NCBI RefSeq assembly: GCF_032854445.1
Contig: NC_088299.1
Span: 19,029,608-19,093,607 of the forward strand
From: Liolophura sinensis
Lineage: Eukaryota > Mollusca > Polyplacophora > Chitonida > Chitonidae
Direction: 5' to 3'
Length of the DNA: 64,000 nt
A program made the translations under genes and the position numbers. Under the pieces are notes generated by a model, which ran no database searches, was not told where the DNA came from, and worked only from the letters and a program-made list of their open reading frames with translations. Shown here in pieces: positions 1 through 11,802 of the stretch. Every line of letters starts with the position of its first letter. Position 1 is the first letter of the stretch.

Positions 1-885
1 TATATGACTAAAATCGGAAAACGCTGTCGCCTCCCTCGTAACTCACACTACTATGACTAAAATCGGAAAACAGTGTCGCGTCACTCGTAACTCACACTCA
101 TATGACTAAAATCGGAAAACGGTGTCGCGTCACTCCTAACTCACACTCATATGACTAAAATCGGAAAACGGTGTCGCCTCCCTCGTAACTCACACTCATA
201 TGACTAAATCGGAAAACGGTGTCGCGTCACTCCTAACTCACACTCATATGATTAAAATCGGAAAACGGTGTCGCCTCCCTCGTAACTCACACTAATATGA
301 CTAAATCTGAAAACGGTGTCGCGTCACTCCTAACCCACACTCATATGACTAAATCTGAAAACGGTGTCGCCTCCCTCGTAACTCACACTAATATGACTAA
401 ATCTGAAAACGGTGTCGCGTCACTCCTAACTCACACTCATATGACTAAAATCGGAAAACGGTGTCGCCTCCCTCGTAACTCACACTCATATGACTAAATC
501 GGAAAACGGTGTCGCGTCACTCCTAACTCACACTCATATGATTAAAATCGGAAAACGGTGTCGCCTCCCTCGTAACTCACACTAATATGACTAAATCTGA
601 AAACGGGGTCGCGTCACTCCTAACCCACACTCATATGACTAAATCTGAAAACGGTGTCGCGTCACTCGTAACCCACACTCATAAGACTAAATCGGAAAAC
701 GGTGTCGCGTCACTCGTAACTCACACTAATATGACTACATCGGAAAACGGTGTCGCGTCACTCGTAACCCACACTCATAAGACTAAATCGGAAAACGGTG
801 TCGAGTCACTCGTAACCCAAACTCATATGACTAAAATCGGGAAACGGTGTCACGTCCCTCGTAACCCACACCCATAAGACTAAAA
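1..885. repeat. 48-49 bp minisatellite, about 18 units
   Basis: The unit starts near CATATGACTAAAATCGGAAA and ends CGTAACTCACACT. Two sub-types differ in the middle (GCCTCCCTCG versus GCGTCACTCC). ATG of the unit recurs at 4, 53, 102, 151, 200 and 248. A block of six units is itself repeated with a spacing of 290 bp (the ATGATTAAA variant at 248 and 538). Where units are exactly 48 bp they give a false 16-residue repeat ORF. The array is cut by the left edge of the window. Confidence 0.95.
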
Positions 886-1779
886 TAAAAAAAAACTGCT
901 AAATACAGGTTCAGGAAAATGTTTTCAATGCATGGCTTGCGAAGAGTGCACTCTATACTACTGAACACCTGTCAAAATCTAGAGCTCGTGTCCTTTTTTT
1001 AAAGTGTGTTATATGACAGGGCATAAACCAGGTCAATGAGAGTAATACATCACACAGTGCACAATAAACACACGAAAACGAGGCTTGAGAGTTAGTCTGT
1101 ATGACTATACGAGTACCTATTGACATGGAATATAACATAGGCGAAATGCAGTTATATAAGCCAATTGTGTGTATAGTCCGGTTTATCAATGAAGCAGTAG
1201 ATACATCTTTCCTGTGCGCATACGCAAACCTGTACATCACTTGACCGACAAAGGTCATAGCGGTTTGGGTCAGATTTTGGGACGACGTCTTACGCGCAGT
1301 TTTGAGGATGGATTTTGGTTCTACACTATGTAAAGGACAGTGAACGGACATTGTCCTCTACCGTACAATGTGATCATTGATAGAACGTGTGGGAATGCTC
1401 TGTCCAAGATAATACATGTACATGTATGAAAGTCCACTAAGATCATGGGGTTAACAGCGCGCAAAAGTTCACTACGTACAGTAGCTGTCACCACCAGGGC
1501 TACCATTAGCAGGCTTAGATTCTTGTTAAACTACAGCTAGACAAAATAAATTCACCATGTCATTTTACTCCATGGCGATTTGTAGAAAAATAAAAAGGCT
1601 AATGATTGACAGCGTTATAAAAGTCCCACTAGTATATGCTTCTGTGTTACTTTGCGGTATTATACCGATTGAATGGCGAACAAGGCTATAGTCGTTGTAA
1701 CTATCAGTTCATATAAATGACAGAAGTCGAAATGCTTATATCTGCTTCTGTGTACACCAAACCATTCAGCATAGATCCA
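886..1779. other. Unique DNA, no gene seen
   Basis: AT-rich sequence between two minisatellites. A 132-codon open frame on the minus strand (953-1351) has no recognisable motif and no convincing splice context. If the NRF-like gene extends left, this would be intron. Confidence 0.5.
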
Positions 1780-2225
1780 TGTTTAAACCACATCAACCAG
1801 CATAGGTTCGGTTCAAGTTTAAACCACATCATTCAGCACAGCTTTATGTTTAAACCATATTATTGAGAATAGGATCGTGTTTAAACCACATCATTCAGCA
1901 CAGCTTTATGTTTAAACCATATTATTGAGAATAGGATCGTGTTTAAACCACATCATTCAGCACAGCTTTATGTTTAAACCATATTATTGAGAATAGGATC
2001 GTGTTTAAACCACATCATTCAGCACAGCTTTATGTTTAAACCATATTATTGAGAATAGGATCGTGTTTAAACCACATCATTCAGCACAGCTTTATGTTTA
2101 AACCATATTATTGAGAATAGGATAGTGTTTAAACCACATCATTCAGCACAGGTTCATGTTTAAACCATATTATTGAGAATAGGATCGTGTTTAAACCACA
2201 TCATTCAGCACAGGTTCATGTTCAT
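1780..2225. repeat. 62-bp minisatellite, about 7 units
   Basis: Units contain GTTTAAACCACATCATTCAG and GTTTAAACCATATTATTGAG, two related half-units each beginning with the palindrome GTTTAAAC. GCTTTATG recurs at 1841, 1903 and 1965, a 62-bp period. The flanking copies are degenerate. It lies downstream of the donor of the minus-strand NRF-like exon, so probably within that gene's first intron. Confidence 0.93.
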
Positions 2226-2478
2226 ATTCTCCAGTGCTGCACATTTTTATGTTCACGTCATACTATTTAGTTCATGTTTCGGACTTTTGTTCACACCATA
2301 CCATTTTTACACCATACCATTCAGTCCTTTGCCATGTTTTAAATATGCTATCAAGTACAAGTATTTGTTTACGTTAACATCGTGTTATTCAGCTTTATTT
2401 GTGTTTATACAAAGACTAACTGAGCATGTTATAGGTATAGCAACACGCTTACACACAAGTTGTCATCCCTGCACTTAC

Positions 2479-2836
2479 TTGCTAATGCCCACGGTTGTCT
2501 GTGGAGTAAGGCCTCCAGGTATAACATCGTATCATTCAGGCACCTCTCGGACACGTTGTAGTTTGGCGGCCTGGCCATCACAGACCCCCCTAACCCGGGA
2601 ATTCCGTCATCGATGTCAGCGTCCAAACTGTCCATGACTGTGTCATCATGGACAACCGTCTTACCAGACTCGCGGAGAAGAGGGAGCGAGTTTAACACCT
2701 TGGAATATTTCAAACTGGACAGGTGGCGAATGTGGTCTGGGGATGTAGTGATGTTTCCAAGGAATGTCATGGCGGAGATCTTGTCCAAGACTTGAGAGCT
2801 GGCCGATGCAAATATTACCAAGATTATAAAGAGCAT
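2479..2836 (-). CDS. First coding exon of an NRF-domain (nose resistant to fluoxetine-like) protein
   Basis: The ATG at 2836 opens a 119-codon exon that ends in a consensus donor (A|GTAAGT, read on the minus strand; GT at 2478-2477), leaving phase 1. Residues 1-14 (MLFIILVIFASASS) are a typical cleavable signal peptide. Residues 94-119 contain NVSERCLNDTMLYLEALLH followed by RQPWALA. This is the start of the NRF domain found before the multi-pass acyltransferase-3 region of NRF-6/NDG-4-type proteins, with the conserved Cys (99) and the PWA motif (115-117). Possible N-glycosylation sites are NIT (28), NVS (94) and NDT (101). Family members are membrane proteins with an extracellular or luminal NRF domain, linked in nematodes to lipid and drug transport. 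An in-frame upstream start at 2989 exists, but the 2836 start gives the signal peptide. I did not find the next exon in 1-2478, so it is probably outside the window. Confidence 0.72.
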
Positions 2837-3239
2837 GTCCGTCCCACGGGACGGTAGCCTAATACCCATGCTGTCCAGATGCATGTGCAAAGTGTTCACC
2901 GGACCGTCAGTTTGGTTATACAGCCAATTGACATGTATACGCCTCAGTAAACAAGCTGTAAGGAGCCCAAACTGAAACAAAGATTGCACAAGAACTACAG
3001 AGGTGTTTCGGCTTATGTTACGCAGTCACCTAGCTGTACTTTTTGCCATTCGTTATGGCGTGACCGCATTACTCAGTATCCCAAAGTGACAAATGAATAT
3101 AGAACATGATCTGCACACATGGTTGTTTGAGGTGGCTGGTTTGACCCGGATAAATCAGGGGTACATAATCGGTACATAAACTCGGTACACCATTTCGTCA
3201 GGTACTCTAACAAGAGGGTTTGCGTACTGAGGGTGAGAG

Positions 3240-3286
3240 TTGGGGGGGGGGATGAGAGTTGGGGGGGGGGGAGTTGGAGGGGGGTG
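3240..3286 (+). repeat. G-run cluster with quadruplex potential
   Basis: Three long G runs (about 10, 12 and 6 G) are separated by short GATGAGAGTT-type spacers, and GGAGG adds further G. The plus strand could form a G-quadruplex. It lies about 400 bp upstream of the NRF-like start codon. Confidence 0.7.
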
Positions 3287-3669
3287 CACATACATAGGTT
3301 TACCGGTGACCTAATACTACGTTCCTTCCCAGATTTAGCCAGATCGGGTGGGTAAGGGCTGTAATGCGAAAGGGTGGTTTTCAGTATGCTCGACAATAAA
3401 ACAAAATCAGTCTGTAGTTTTCTCTGATAACTCGAAGCTTTCACAACATAACTGGTTACAAATTATGTGTTCTTTAGATTTAATCTTGTTATGATACTAT
3501 GACAAATAAATTTATACGTGATTTCAGAGTGTTTTTTGATTATTTTCTACTGGCCTGGTATTAAGTCATATTTCAGGTTTAAAATTTTAGCCAATCTCAG
3601 CAAATAATACAGTTCTCCAAAGTCAAAGTATAACAACAGTCTTAGTTCATATTTAATATACTAGATCAT

Positions 3670-3835
3670 AATGTAATGATCACTAAAGTTTATCTTAACG
3701 TAATGATCTCTACAGCATATCTTAATGTAATGGTCTCTATATGGCATAGTTTAATATAACGATCTCTATAACCTATCTTAATGTAATGATCGTTATATAG
3801 CATATCTTTAATGCTATGATATGTATAGGCTATCA
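3670..3835. repeat. Degenerate ~30-bp tandem repeat
   Basis: About five imperfect copies of a unit built around ATCTTAATGTAATGATCTCT followed by ATAGCAT. Variants are AACGTAATG, AATGTAATGG and AATATAACG. Confidence 0.65.
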
Positions 3836-4121
3836 GCATATAACATATCTTACACGAGGCAGTTTGCACAGCCACACAACACTTACCATTATTAATGCAT
3901 TTACTTAATTCCGTAGCCACGACTATGTGGCCTACATTACAATATGACCGAAAGCTACGACGGAATGTGTATCAGAAATACATCATGATTGCATTTATAA
4001 CTTTTTAAAGAGCTCTTTTTACTAATGCATTTATTTATTAACATATCTATTTAATTTATCACGTGATCATGATGTTCATACATTCGAAATTGTCAAAATC
4101 TCTGAAGAAATGCTGTAGCGG

Positions 4122-4170
<49 letters not shown>
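4122..4170. repeat. (TA)n microsatellite
   Basis: About 24 uninterrupted TA dinucleotides. Confidence 0.97.
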
Positions 4171-4172
<2 letters not shown>

Positions 4173-5410
4173 GTAGTCAGTCTACGTAAGACGGGGTTTG
4201 TGTGTTTACTGGTGGGTCAGAGTTGAAAAACTGTGCCTACATACTAAATAAGTATCACGTGATATCACCCACACCACTGGTAGCCGGCTAGGTAACCGTA
4301 GGTCATACTGTGCCCTTAAGAAAACACGTGCGAAAATGCGTCTAAATAGCCTCTCACCAGGCATGCTGCGCCATACATAAACCCTATGACCTTCCTTAAC
4401 TGTGACTGGAGGAATTCCAATGTCCGCGAAATCAGAAACTGTTTTCTTCAATAGTGCAAAAAGTCTGTTACATAGAGAGGATCGATCTAAGCCTTGCCAC
4501 CAGAATACACTGCAAAACGTGAATATTTGACAGCCGCATGCATGCGTGGAAAATAGTACTAACCTGCTATACAGAGAGTTAGGCATTTGACAACTCCAGC
4601 CCCTGGGACAAACATATACAGCTTACGAGAGGTCCGAACAGTCTTAAGTGCATGTCAGTCCGCGTAAATGACCGTCACCACTGTGGGTGAACCTACTCAA
4701 CAACTGCATTCTGCAGTATTCCATGCCACTCAGTCAACTATGCAGTGTGTTTTCTCGGTTCAATGCATTTAGGACAATTTTCACTATATATAGGTTTAGG
4801 GCTACTTAGTTATGGGCTAAAGCGTGCGACATCATTGTCCATCGCGACAGGGTGGGTGAAAATCATCTTGGGGGCGAATTCGTTACTTTTGAATAACATG
4901 CATTTTTGCTTGTAGCAAATAAAGCACTTGGTTTCAGGTTTCTCCCACCCCAAAAAATCCGACAGACACCGTACGACATCATTCACCAAGGGCGTGATAA
5001 ATATTTTGTTCGTAATAGAGTTAGGATTGCGTTTTCAGAAGTTGGATTAGCGTTTTCAGTCTGTAGAGTTTTGGGGATTGAGACAAATACTTGTTCATGG
5101 TACAAAATATAACACAACATAAACAAATACCAGATAAAGATACTTCCATCATCCAATGTGCTCAACTACTGGTTGTCGCTATGAGTTATACGCGACTGTG
5201 AATGATCTTAGGGCTTGCTTTGCCACATGCTTGTTCTCGACATGTCTGCATCTTCCCCCTCCTCAAGTGCATAGCCAAGTAGTTAGCCAATAATATTGCC
5301 TCTTGAGTATTGTCACCGCTTGATTGGCTAATGATCCAACGATGTGACCTGGAAGACATGAAGTAAATGCCTTCATCCTTCTCTCTATAACCTGATTTAA
5401 AGAAATTCGT
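4171..5410. other. Unique DNA, no gene seen
   Basis: No exon, RNA gene or repeat could be supported. The 126-codon minus-strand frame at 4206-4586 has no recognisable motif. Confidence 0.4.
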
Positions 5411-5662
5411 GTGACCGAGGTGATTAGCGCGCTAGTACGGTGGAATCATCCGGGGGGCGTCTCGCAAATGCGTTTCGCTATGACTTCAAGTCCAGCTCAT
5501 GCTAGCTTCCTCTCCGACCGTACGTGGGGAGATCTGTCAACAACCTGCAGACCGTCGTGGGTTTCTCCCGGGCTGTGCCCGATTTCACCCACCGTAATGC
5601 TGGCCGCCGTGGTATAAGTGAAATATTCTTGAGTACGGCGTAATACACAACCCAACAAACAA
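5411..5662 (+). mobile_element. tRNA-derived SINE, family 1, diverged copy
   Basis: Body and tail match the family 1 copies at 21118 and 61196: a degenerate B-box region (TTCAAGTCCAGCTC), TTCCTCTCCGACCGTACGTG, CTGCAGACCGTCGTGGGTTT, and the conserved end GTATAAGTGAAATATTCTTG then AGTACGGCGTAA. The tRNA-like head is decayed, and the A-rich tail is short (ACAAACAAA). These elements are non-autonomous and are transcribed by RNA polymerase III. Confidence 0.85.
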
Positions 5663-6275
5663 ATTCCTGTAAAGAAATTCCATCCTTCCTAGTTACACGC
5701 TACAATGTTGTGTTGATCACTTTCGTCCGCCTGGTCAAGGTTGAACGTTATTCCACTGGAGTATGCATGTTGATTGCCCTAGGTGCGAAGTACAGAACTC
5801 ACAGTTTTTCTTTCATGTTAGATTCATTTCACTGCTCGGTGCTTGTGAAATCTCAAAATACTACGATGGTAATCTCGTCCAATGAAAACATAAAATTACC
5901 TACAATTCGGTAAACTTCGGGACCACGACGTCAGAAGTAAATTCACACTACTACTACGTTCATTATGACCCACATTTCTTGGACAGTCTACATATCATCA
6001 CAGAATTTAACTTGAAACACTGCAGACTACCTACCTTTGTGAGATTGCGAGCGTTCTCAAATTTTACAAAAGCAAGTGCTGGCTATGTGAAAATATGGTC
6101 TAATCCACTGTCATAGCCACAACATTAGTATCGCCAGTAAGTTTTAGTCATACACAAGAAATGTAATTCGAAAAAAGAAAGACATCATTGTGACTTTATA
6201 TTTTGGAATTTTACTCTGCCGACATTAGGAGATGGCATGTCCAAAAAATGCTAAAATACTTAGTCCACAATGATG
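5663..6275. other. Unique DNA between two SINEs, no gene seen
   Basis: AT-rich sequence without a supported exon. A short frame at 5710-5913 has no features. Confidence 0.4.
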
Positions 6276-6462
6276 TGAGTTCAAGTCCAACTCGTGCTGG
6301 GTTCCTCTCCGGCAGTACGTGGGAAGGTCTGCCAGCAACCTCCGAATAGCCGCGGGTTTCCCCCCCCGGGTTCTGTCCGGTTTCCTCCCACCATAATGCT
6401 GGCCACCGTCGTATAATTGAAATATTCTTGAGTAAAACACCAATAAAAAAAATAAATATGAG
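6276..6462 (+). mobile_element. SINE family 1, 5'-truncated copy
   Basis: Begins near GTTCAAGTCCAACTCGTGCT, then has the family's TTCCTCTCCGGCAGTACGTG, a C8 expansion in the normally CCCCCGGG region, CCACCATAATGCTGGCCACC and GTATAATTGAAATATTCTTG. The GTACGGC normally after that motif is lost (AGTAAAACACC). The A-rich tail is AATAAAAAAAATAAAT. Confidence 0.85.
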
Positions 6463-6562
6463 GAACTAGTGTACTTCAGCGTCGCGGTGCATGACAGCTT
6501 CACTGCAAAATTAAACCCAAGGTTTCTGAGCGGGGAGCTACTCTCAGCTATCAGACGTCATC

Positions 6563-6625
6563 AAAAAAAAACAAAAAAACAAAAAAAAAAAACAAAACAA
6601 AACAAAACACAACAACCAAAAACAA
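6563..6625 (+). repeat. A-rich (A5-10 C)n simple repeat
   Basis: Runs of A separated by single C residues, then (AAAAC)n. It could be the tail of an old retroposed element. No coding signal. Confidence 0.75.
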
Positions 6626-6702
6626 TGCCACAGCACCCATTTCATAGGACAGAACCAAGGAGTCTTCATGTAGGACACACCTTTTAATTGCTATTTGAAA
6701 TG

Positions 6703-6900
6703 GACCGTAGTCTAGTGGTTAAAAGCGCTATCCTTTCAATGGCTATCACACATAAAGTGGGGATTTAAATCCAGACTTGGATGGAGATTGTGGGTCCCTG
6801 AGCGGTTGACGAGGCTCGCCTGACCTATTGCACTGTCTAACATTCGTTGAAGAGGACTTGACTTGTCTTTTTCTTCTGAACTGTATGCTTTTTAACTACT
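6703..6900 (+). mobile_element. tRNA-derived SINE-like element, family 2 (possible)
   Basis: GGACCGTAGTCTAGTGGTTA resembles a tRNA 5' half with an A box, and about 50 bp on GGATTTAAATCC resembles a degenerate B box. This spacing is typical of a tRNA-like SINE head. The following body (CCCTGAGCGGTTGACGAGGC) is related in style to the element at 36250, but I could not define its 3' end. Confidence 0.45.
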
Positions 6901-9544
6901 GCCATCACGTCCCTTTGTCTGCATGCACTTACATATCCTACTAACATGCAATTACTTTTCAAAAAAATGTATTTCATGTACAAAAGGCCTAGTTATTGTG
7001 ACAGAGTAACTCCAGGCCAGCTCGTTTGGACTTTTCAGAATCTTATTTTTATTGTAAAATTTACAACAAAAGACAAACCCCCTGTGATTTCTTGGCAGAA
7101 CGCATACGGATCACATGTCCCGGTCCGACATGTACTGTGACTTCAACAGAGCGTGCACCCTGTCAGAATCCCAAGGTCAATCCACCCAGTGCCTGCCCTA
7201 CAAATAATTTTGTGGCAGCACGAATAACTGCCGTAACCGGTGAAACCACATGTAGTTTACAATGATCGGTGTGATCGGCTTCGACAGAAAAATGGTAAGA
7301 TGGCGTCCCCAGGCGCGGGATTTTTTACGACTGCCCATGTCACTTTGGCGGTTTACTCCAATAAGGACATTAAACAGATCACTGCTACTGTTGGGAGACT
7401 TTTTTATTAGCTATATTTAGCGGCGTAAAATATATTACATCAATGCTGAAATAAAGTTGCAGCTGCCAGTTGTCTACCGACGAAACAGTTGGTTACGAAA
7501 CAAGAACCTACTTAACCCTGCAAACTCCTCACAAAGCACTTTGTATACGCCGGTTGCAAATCCCTAGCAGTGATGCATATTTCCTACCCGTCACATTATA
7601 ATACATTTATGTCAAGCTTTTGATTCACTTTTCCCTGCTCTACCTGGCCTTAGAAAACGCCGCATGACTGATCATACAATCCGTTTACATAGGGCCTTTA
7701 CGTAAATTTACATAAATTTCTACTTATTTATTTCTTTCATGTCGAGCGACGTACTCTCGAATTGTCCACTCACAAATAATAACAAAGACCAGATGCCTGA
7801 TTTCCCCGAATAGGCCTGTAAATAACAATGTAACGATCTTCTGTACGTAGATACCGCCCTAAGCTATTATATCGCAGGCCTACCGGGGACGTTTGTCAAA
7901 AAATCTATATTCGCTAATGAAATCAAATTTTCTGTAGTTTAGACCTACCAAGAACTGAATAGTTCAAATTGTTGTCTTTCGGACTCGTATCCGTACTAGT
8001 TATAGTGACAAAATTGTTTTAATGTTTGGAATTTGGACCCAGATATTAGGAGCTTTTTTTACCAATTTCGAACTGTAGCCTAGGCCTAACACGTAGATAT
8101 GGAGGTATAGGAGAGGCTGCTGTGTTTTGTGAATGGTAGTCGTTTCGGCTACAGATTTTCTAAAAAACCACAGTAACATTTGCAGTGACTGATTTTTGTC
8201 CAAAATCTGCGGTATAGCCGGTTTAAGATATCGTACTGAACGGCAGTCTACATAGGCCTAGCTGAGCCTTGGCATGTATACATAAGAGCATACACGCCTA
8301 CAATCACTGCTACGATTATAGGCCTCTATTCGCTTGCATATGCCTATACCGGTAGTAGTTTCCCCGATTCCAGTCTGTACTGATACAACGTTTATGATAT
8401 TATAAATATTACTCAATATAATCATTTTATTAGAATGCTACTAATACAGGTCCAGCGAGTGGACCACACCTATAGCGACCGTAGGCCTACCCCCTTGCCC
8501 TTGTGTGGCTGCTAAAGTGAAGTTATCACCTAAGATCGTCGTCCACTGTATGAATTGGGTTGCCACTTTTGAGCGACAGGAGGCGCTGGTGAAAGGAGAT
8601 GCGGAAGTGAAATTCGCACTGGGGAGATCGTCAGCTAGGTAAATATTGTCCACCTGAAGGCACTGATTCCTTTTTTAACGTTCTGTTCACTAGTGATGGT
8701 GTAATGGCCTTTTTTTAAACTTATGGCCAGGTATATTTCCACACGATGTTATTCTTTGTTTGCGAGGATGAGGACATATAGTAATATCTAATGAGCGAAA
8801 GCTTTCACGAGGTGTGTTGAGGCTTGACACGTTGTTGTGAACATGATATCCGTAACTAAATTTTAAAGGGGGCATGTAAAGTTTAGGGGACACTGAAAGT
8901 TGAAACTGCTGTCACCTGGGCGAAGTGAGGTCATTTTATTGCAGAACCATCTTTCACAATGGGCATCTGAGAAAGGGCTCATTAAAAGGACAAATCTAGT
9001 CTTAACAACTGCAAATTTTAACTAGCTTTGGGAAATGCTCCAAATCGGGTGACAGTGACATTGGTTTAGTACTTCATAGGATGTATAATTATGCTATATG
9101 GCTCCCTGATTTCAGGTTCAAAGTGAAGCCAAGTAGTTAAGGTCACTAATAGGCCTACATGTTTCCTGTCAAAATATTTTGGTAAATTGGTGAAATGATG
9201 AGTTTTGAATGGAAGGTGGAGGGTAAAGTTACGTGCCGGCAGTGATTGGAAACTGTGGATCTAGTTTGAATGACCTGAGGTAATGATCCCTGTTGAACAG
9301 CTCATGGTGTTTTGTCATGGTGTTATACTTTTGGTCGAAGGTGTTGAAATCGTCCTTTGTTTAAACTCCTATGAGCGTATCACCTGTCATTCTCCAAACC
9401 ATACTTCACATCTTTCTTGTATGCTTCTCACATTATGATGGCACGACATGAAACCTTAAGTATTCATGCTCTGTGGCAGTATTAATTCACATCAACAGTC
9501 ATTATTTTTTGTACTTAAGATACACTGGATTGTAAATTATCAGT
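6901..9544. other. Mostly unique DNA; one weak exon candidate at 8450-8638
   Basis: From 8450 (after ...CTAATACAG) to 8638 one plus-strand frame stays open and ends at a donor-like AG|GTAAAT. It includes MNWVATFERQEALVKGDAEV, which I do not recognise, and the opposite strand is also open. If real, it could be a 5' exon of the PPxY-protein gene, but its phase does not join the frame of the exon at 11803, so it would have to be 5' UTR. A 79-codon Cys-containing frame at 7026-7265 also has no recognisable family. Nothing else was supported. Confidence 0.25.
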
Positions 9545-11745
9545 GTAGGCCTACATGTAATAATAGACACAAACAGTACAGTAAGAGGCACTGGATTGTA
9601 GATGATCAGTGTAGGCGTAACAACAGACACAAACAGTCGGTAAGAGGCACTGGATTGTAAATGATCAGTATAGGCTTACATGTAACAATAGACACAAACA
9701 GTACAGTAAGAGACACTGGATTGTAAATGATCATTGTAGGCATAACAACAGACACAAACAGTTGGTAAGAGGTACTGGATTGTAAATGACCAGTGTAGGC
9801 CTACATGTAACAATAGACACAAACAGTACAGTAAGAGGCACTGGATTGTAGATGATCAGTGTAGGCGTAACAACAGGACACAAACAGTCGGTAAGAGACA
9901 CTGGATTGTAAATGATCAGTGTAGGCTTACATGTAACAATAGACACAAACAGTACAGTAAGAGACACTCGATTGTAGATGATCATTGTAGGCATAACAAC
10001 AGACACAAACAGTTGGTAAGAGGTACTGGATTGTAAATGACCAGTGTAGGCCTACATGTAACAATAGACACAAACAGTCGGTGAGAGGCACTGGATTGTA
10101 GATGATCAGTGTAGGCGTAACAACAGACACAAACAGTCGGTAAGAGACACTGGATTGTAAATGATCAGTGTAGGCTTACATGTAACAATAGACACAAACA
10201 GTACAGTAAGAGACACTGGATTGTAGATGATCATTGTAGGCATAACAACAGACACAAACAGTTGGTAAGAGGTACTGGATTGTAAATGACCAGTGTAGGC
10301 CTACATGTAACAATAGACACAAACAGTCGGTGAGAGGCACTGGATTGTAGATGATCAGTGTAGGCGTAACAACAGACACAAACAGTTGGTAAGAGGCACT
10401 GGATTGTAAATGATAAGTGTAGGCATACATGTAACAATAGACACAAACAGTCGGTAAGAGGCACTGGATTGTAAATGATCAGTGTAGGCCTACATGTAAC
10501 AATAGACACAAACAGTCGGTAAGAGGCACTGGATTGTAAATGATCAGTGTAGGCCTCATGTAACAATAGACACAAACAGTACAGTAAGAGGCACTGGATT
10601 GTAAATGATAAGTGTAGGCATACATGTAACAATAGACACAAACAGTTGGTAAGAGGCACTGGATTGTAGATGATCAGTGTAGGCCTACATGTAACAATAG
10701 ACACAAACAGTACTGTAAGAGACACTGGATTGTAGATGATCAGTGTAGGCTTACATGTTACAATAGACACAAACAGTACAGTAAGAGACACTGAATTGTA
10801 AATGATAAGTGTAGGCTTACATGTAACAATAGACACAAACAGTACAGTAAGAGACACTGGATTGTAGATGATCAGTGTAGGCTTACATGTTACACTAGAC
10901 ACAAACAGTACAGTAAGAGACACTGAATTGTAAATGATAAGTGTAGGCTTACATGTAACAATAGACACAAACAGTACAGTAAGAGGCACTGAATTGTAAA
11001 TGATAAGTGTAGGCTTACATGTAACAATACACACAAACAGTACACTAAGAGGCACTGGATTGTAAATGATCAGTGTAGGGCTACATGTACAATAGACACA
11101 AACAGTTGGTAAGAGGTACTGGATTGTAGATGATCAGTGTAGCCGTAACAACAGACACAAACAGTTGGTAAGAGGCACGGGATTGTAGATGATCAGTGTA
11201 GGCCTACATGTAACAATAGATGCAAACAGTCTGTGAGAGGCACTGGATTGTAGATGATCAGTGTAACAGACACAAACAGTCAGTAAGAGGCACTGGATTG
11301 AAGATGATCAGTGTAGGCATACATGTAACAACAGACACAAGCGGTCAGTAAGAGGCACTGGATTGTAGATGATCAATGTAGGCATGCATGTAACAGCAGA
11401 CACAAATAATACAGTAAGAGGTACTGGATTGTAGATGATCAGTGTAGGCATACATGTAACAATAGACACAAACAGTCGGTAAGAGGCACTGGATTGTAAA
11501 TGATCAGTGTAGGCATGCATGTAACAACAGACACAAACAGTACAGTAAGAGCACTGGATTGTAGATGACCAGTGTAGGCCTACATGTAACAATAGACACA
11601 AACAGTACAGTAAGAGGCACTGGATTGTAGATGACCGATGTAGGCATACATGTAACAACAGACACAAACAGTTGGTAAGAGGCACTGGATTGTAGATGAT
11701 CAGTGTAAGCATACATGTGACAACAGATACAAACAGTACACATTA
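9545..11745. repeat. ~65-bp minisatellite, about 34 units, with a ~250-bp higher-order repeat
   Basis: The full unit is 65 bp: AGGCACTGGATTGTAAATGA, TCAGTGTAGGCCTACATGTA, then ACAATAGACACAAACAGTCG and GTAAG. A shorter ~59-bp form lacks part of the palindromic GTAGGCCTACATGTA. In 9600-10400 four-unit blocks repeat every ~250 bp (the TTGGTAAGAGGTACTGG variant at about 9760, 10012 and 10262). The later half is less ordered. Every unit contains GTAAGAG. The array ends about 60 bp before the acceptor of the exon at 11803, so it is probably intronic or 5'-flanking to that gene. Confidence 0.96.
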
Positions 11746-11802
11746 TATTTTATTAACCATGCTGAAGTTTGCTTTATTTTTTGTCTGACTTTAATTTTAA
11801 AG

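Larger units (their letters stand above)
2837..4121. other. 5' flank of the NRF-like gene, no gene seen
   Basis: Upstream side of the minus-strand NRF-like exon, expected to hold its 5' UTR and promoter, but no clear core promoter motif was found. It contains a G-run cluster (3240-3286) and a degenerate repeat (3670-3835), listed separately. A 123-codon minus-strand frame at 3073-3444 passes through the G-runs and reads as low-complexity proline/serine sequence; it is not supported as a gene. Confidence 0.45.

Noticed and set aside
297-877. ORFs with the repeat MTKSENGVASLLTHTH
   Set aside because: They appear only where units are 48 bp; 49-bp units break the frame, and no gene context is present.
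953-1351. 132-codon minus-strand ORF, considered as a further NRF-domain exon
   Set aside because: It lacks the expected DxxGK and Cys pattern of the NRF domain and has no suitable acceptor in phase 1.
3073-3444. 123-codon minus-strand ORF rich in Pro and Ser
   Set aside because: It depends on homopolymer G runs and has no motif or splice signal.
9731-11743. 274-codon and shorter minus-strand ORFs (LIIYNPVPLTVLFVSIVTC type)
   Set aside because: The hydrophobic appearance comes from the 65-bp unit; the frame is switched by the short units and there is no independent coding evidence.
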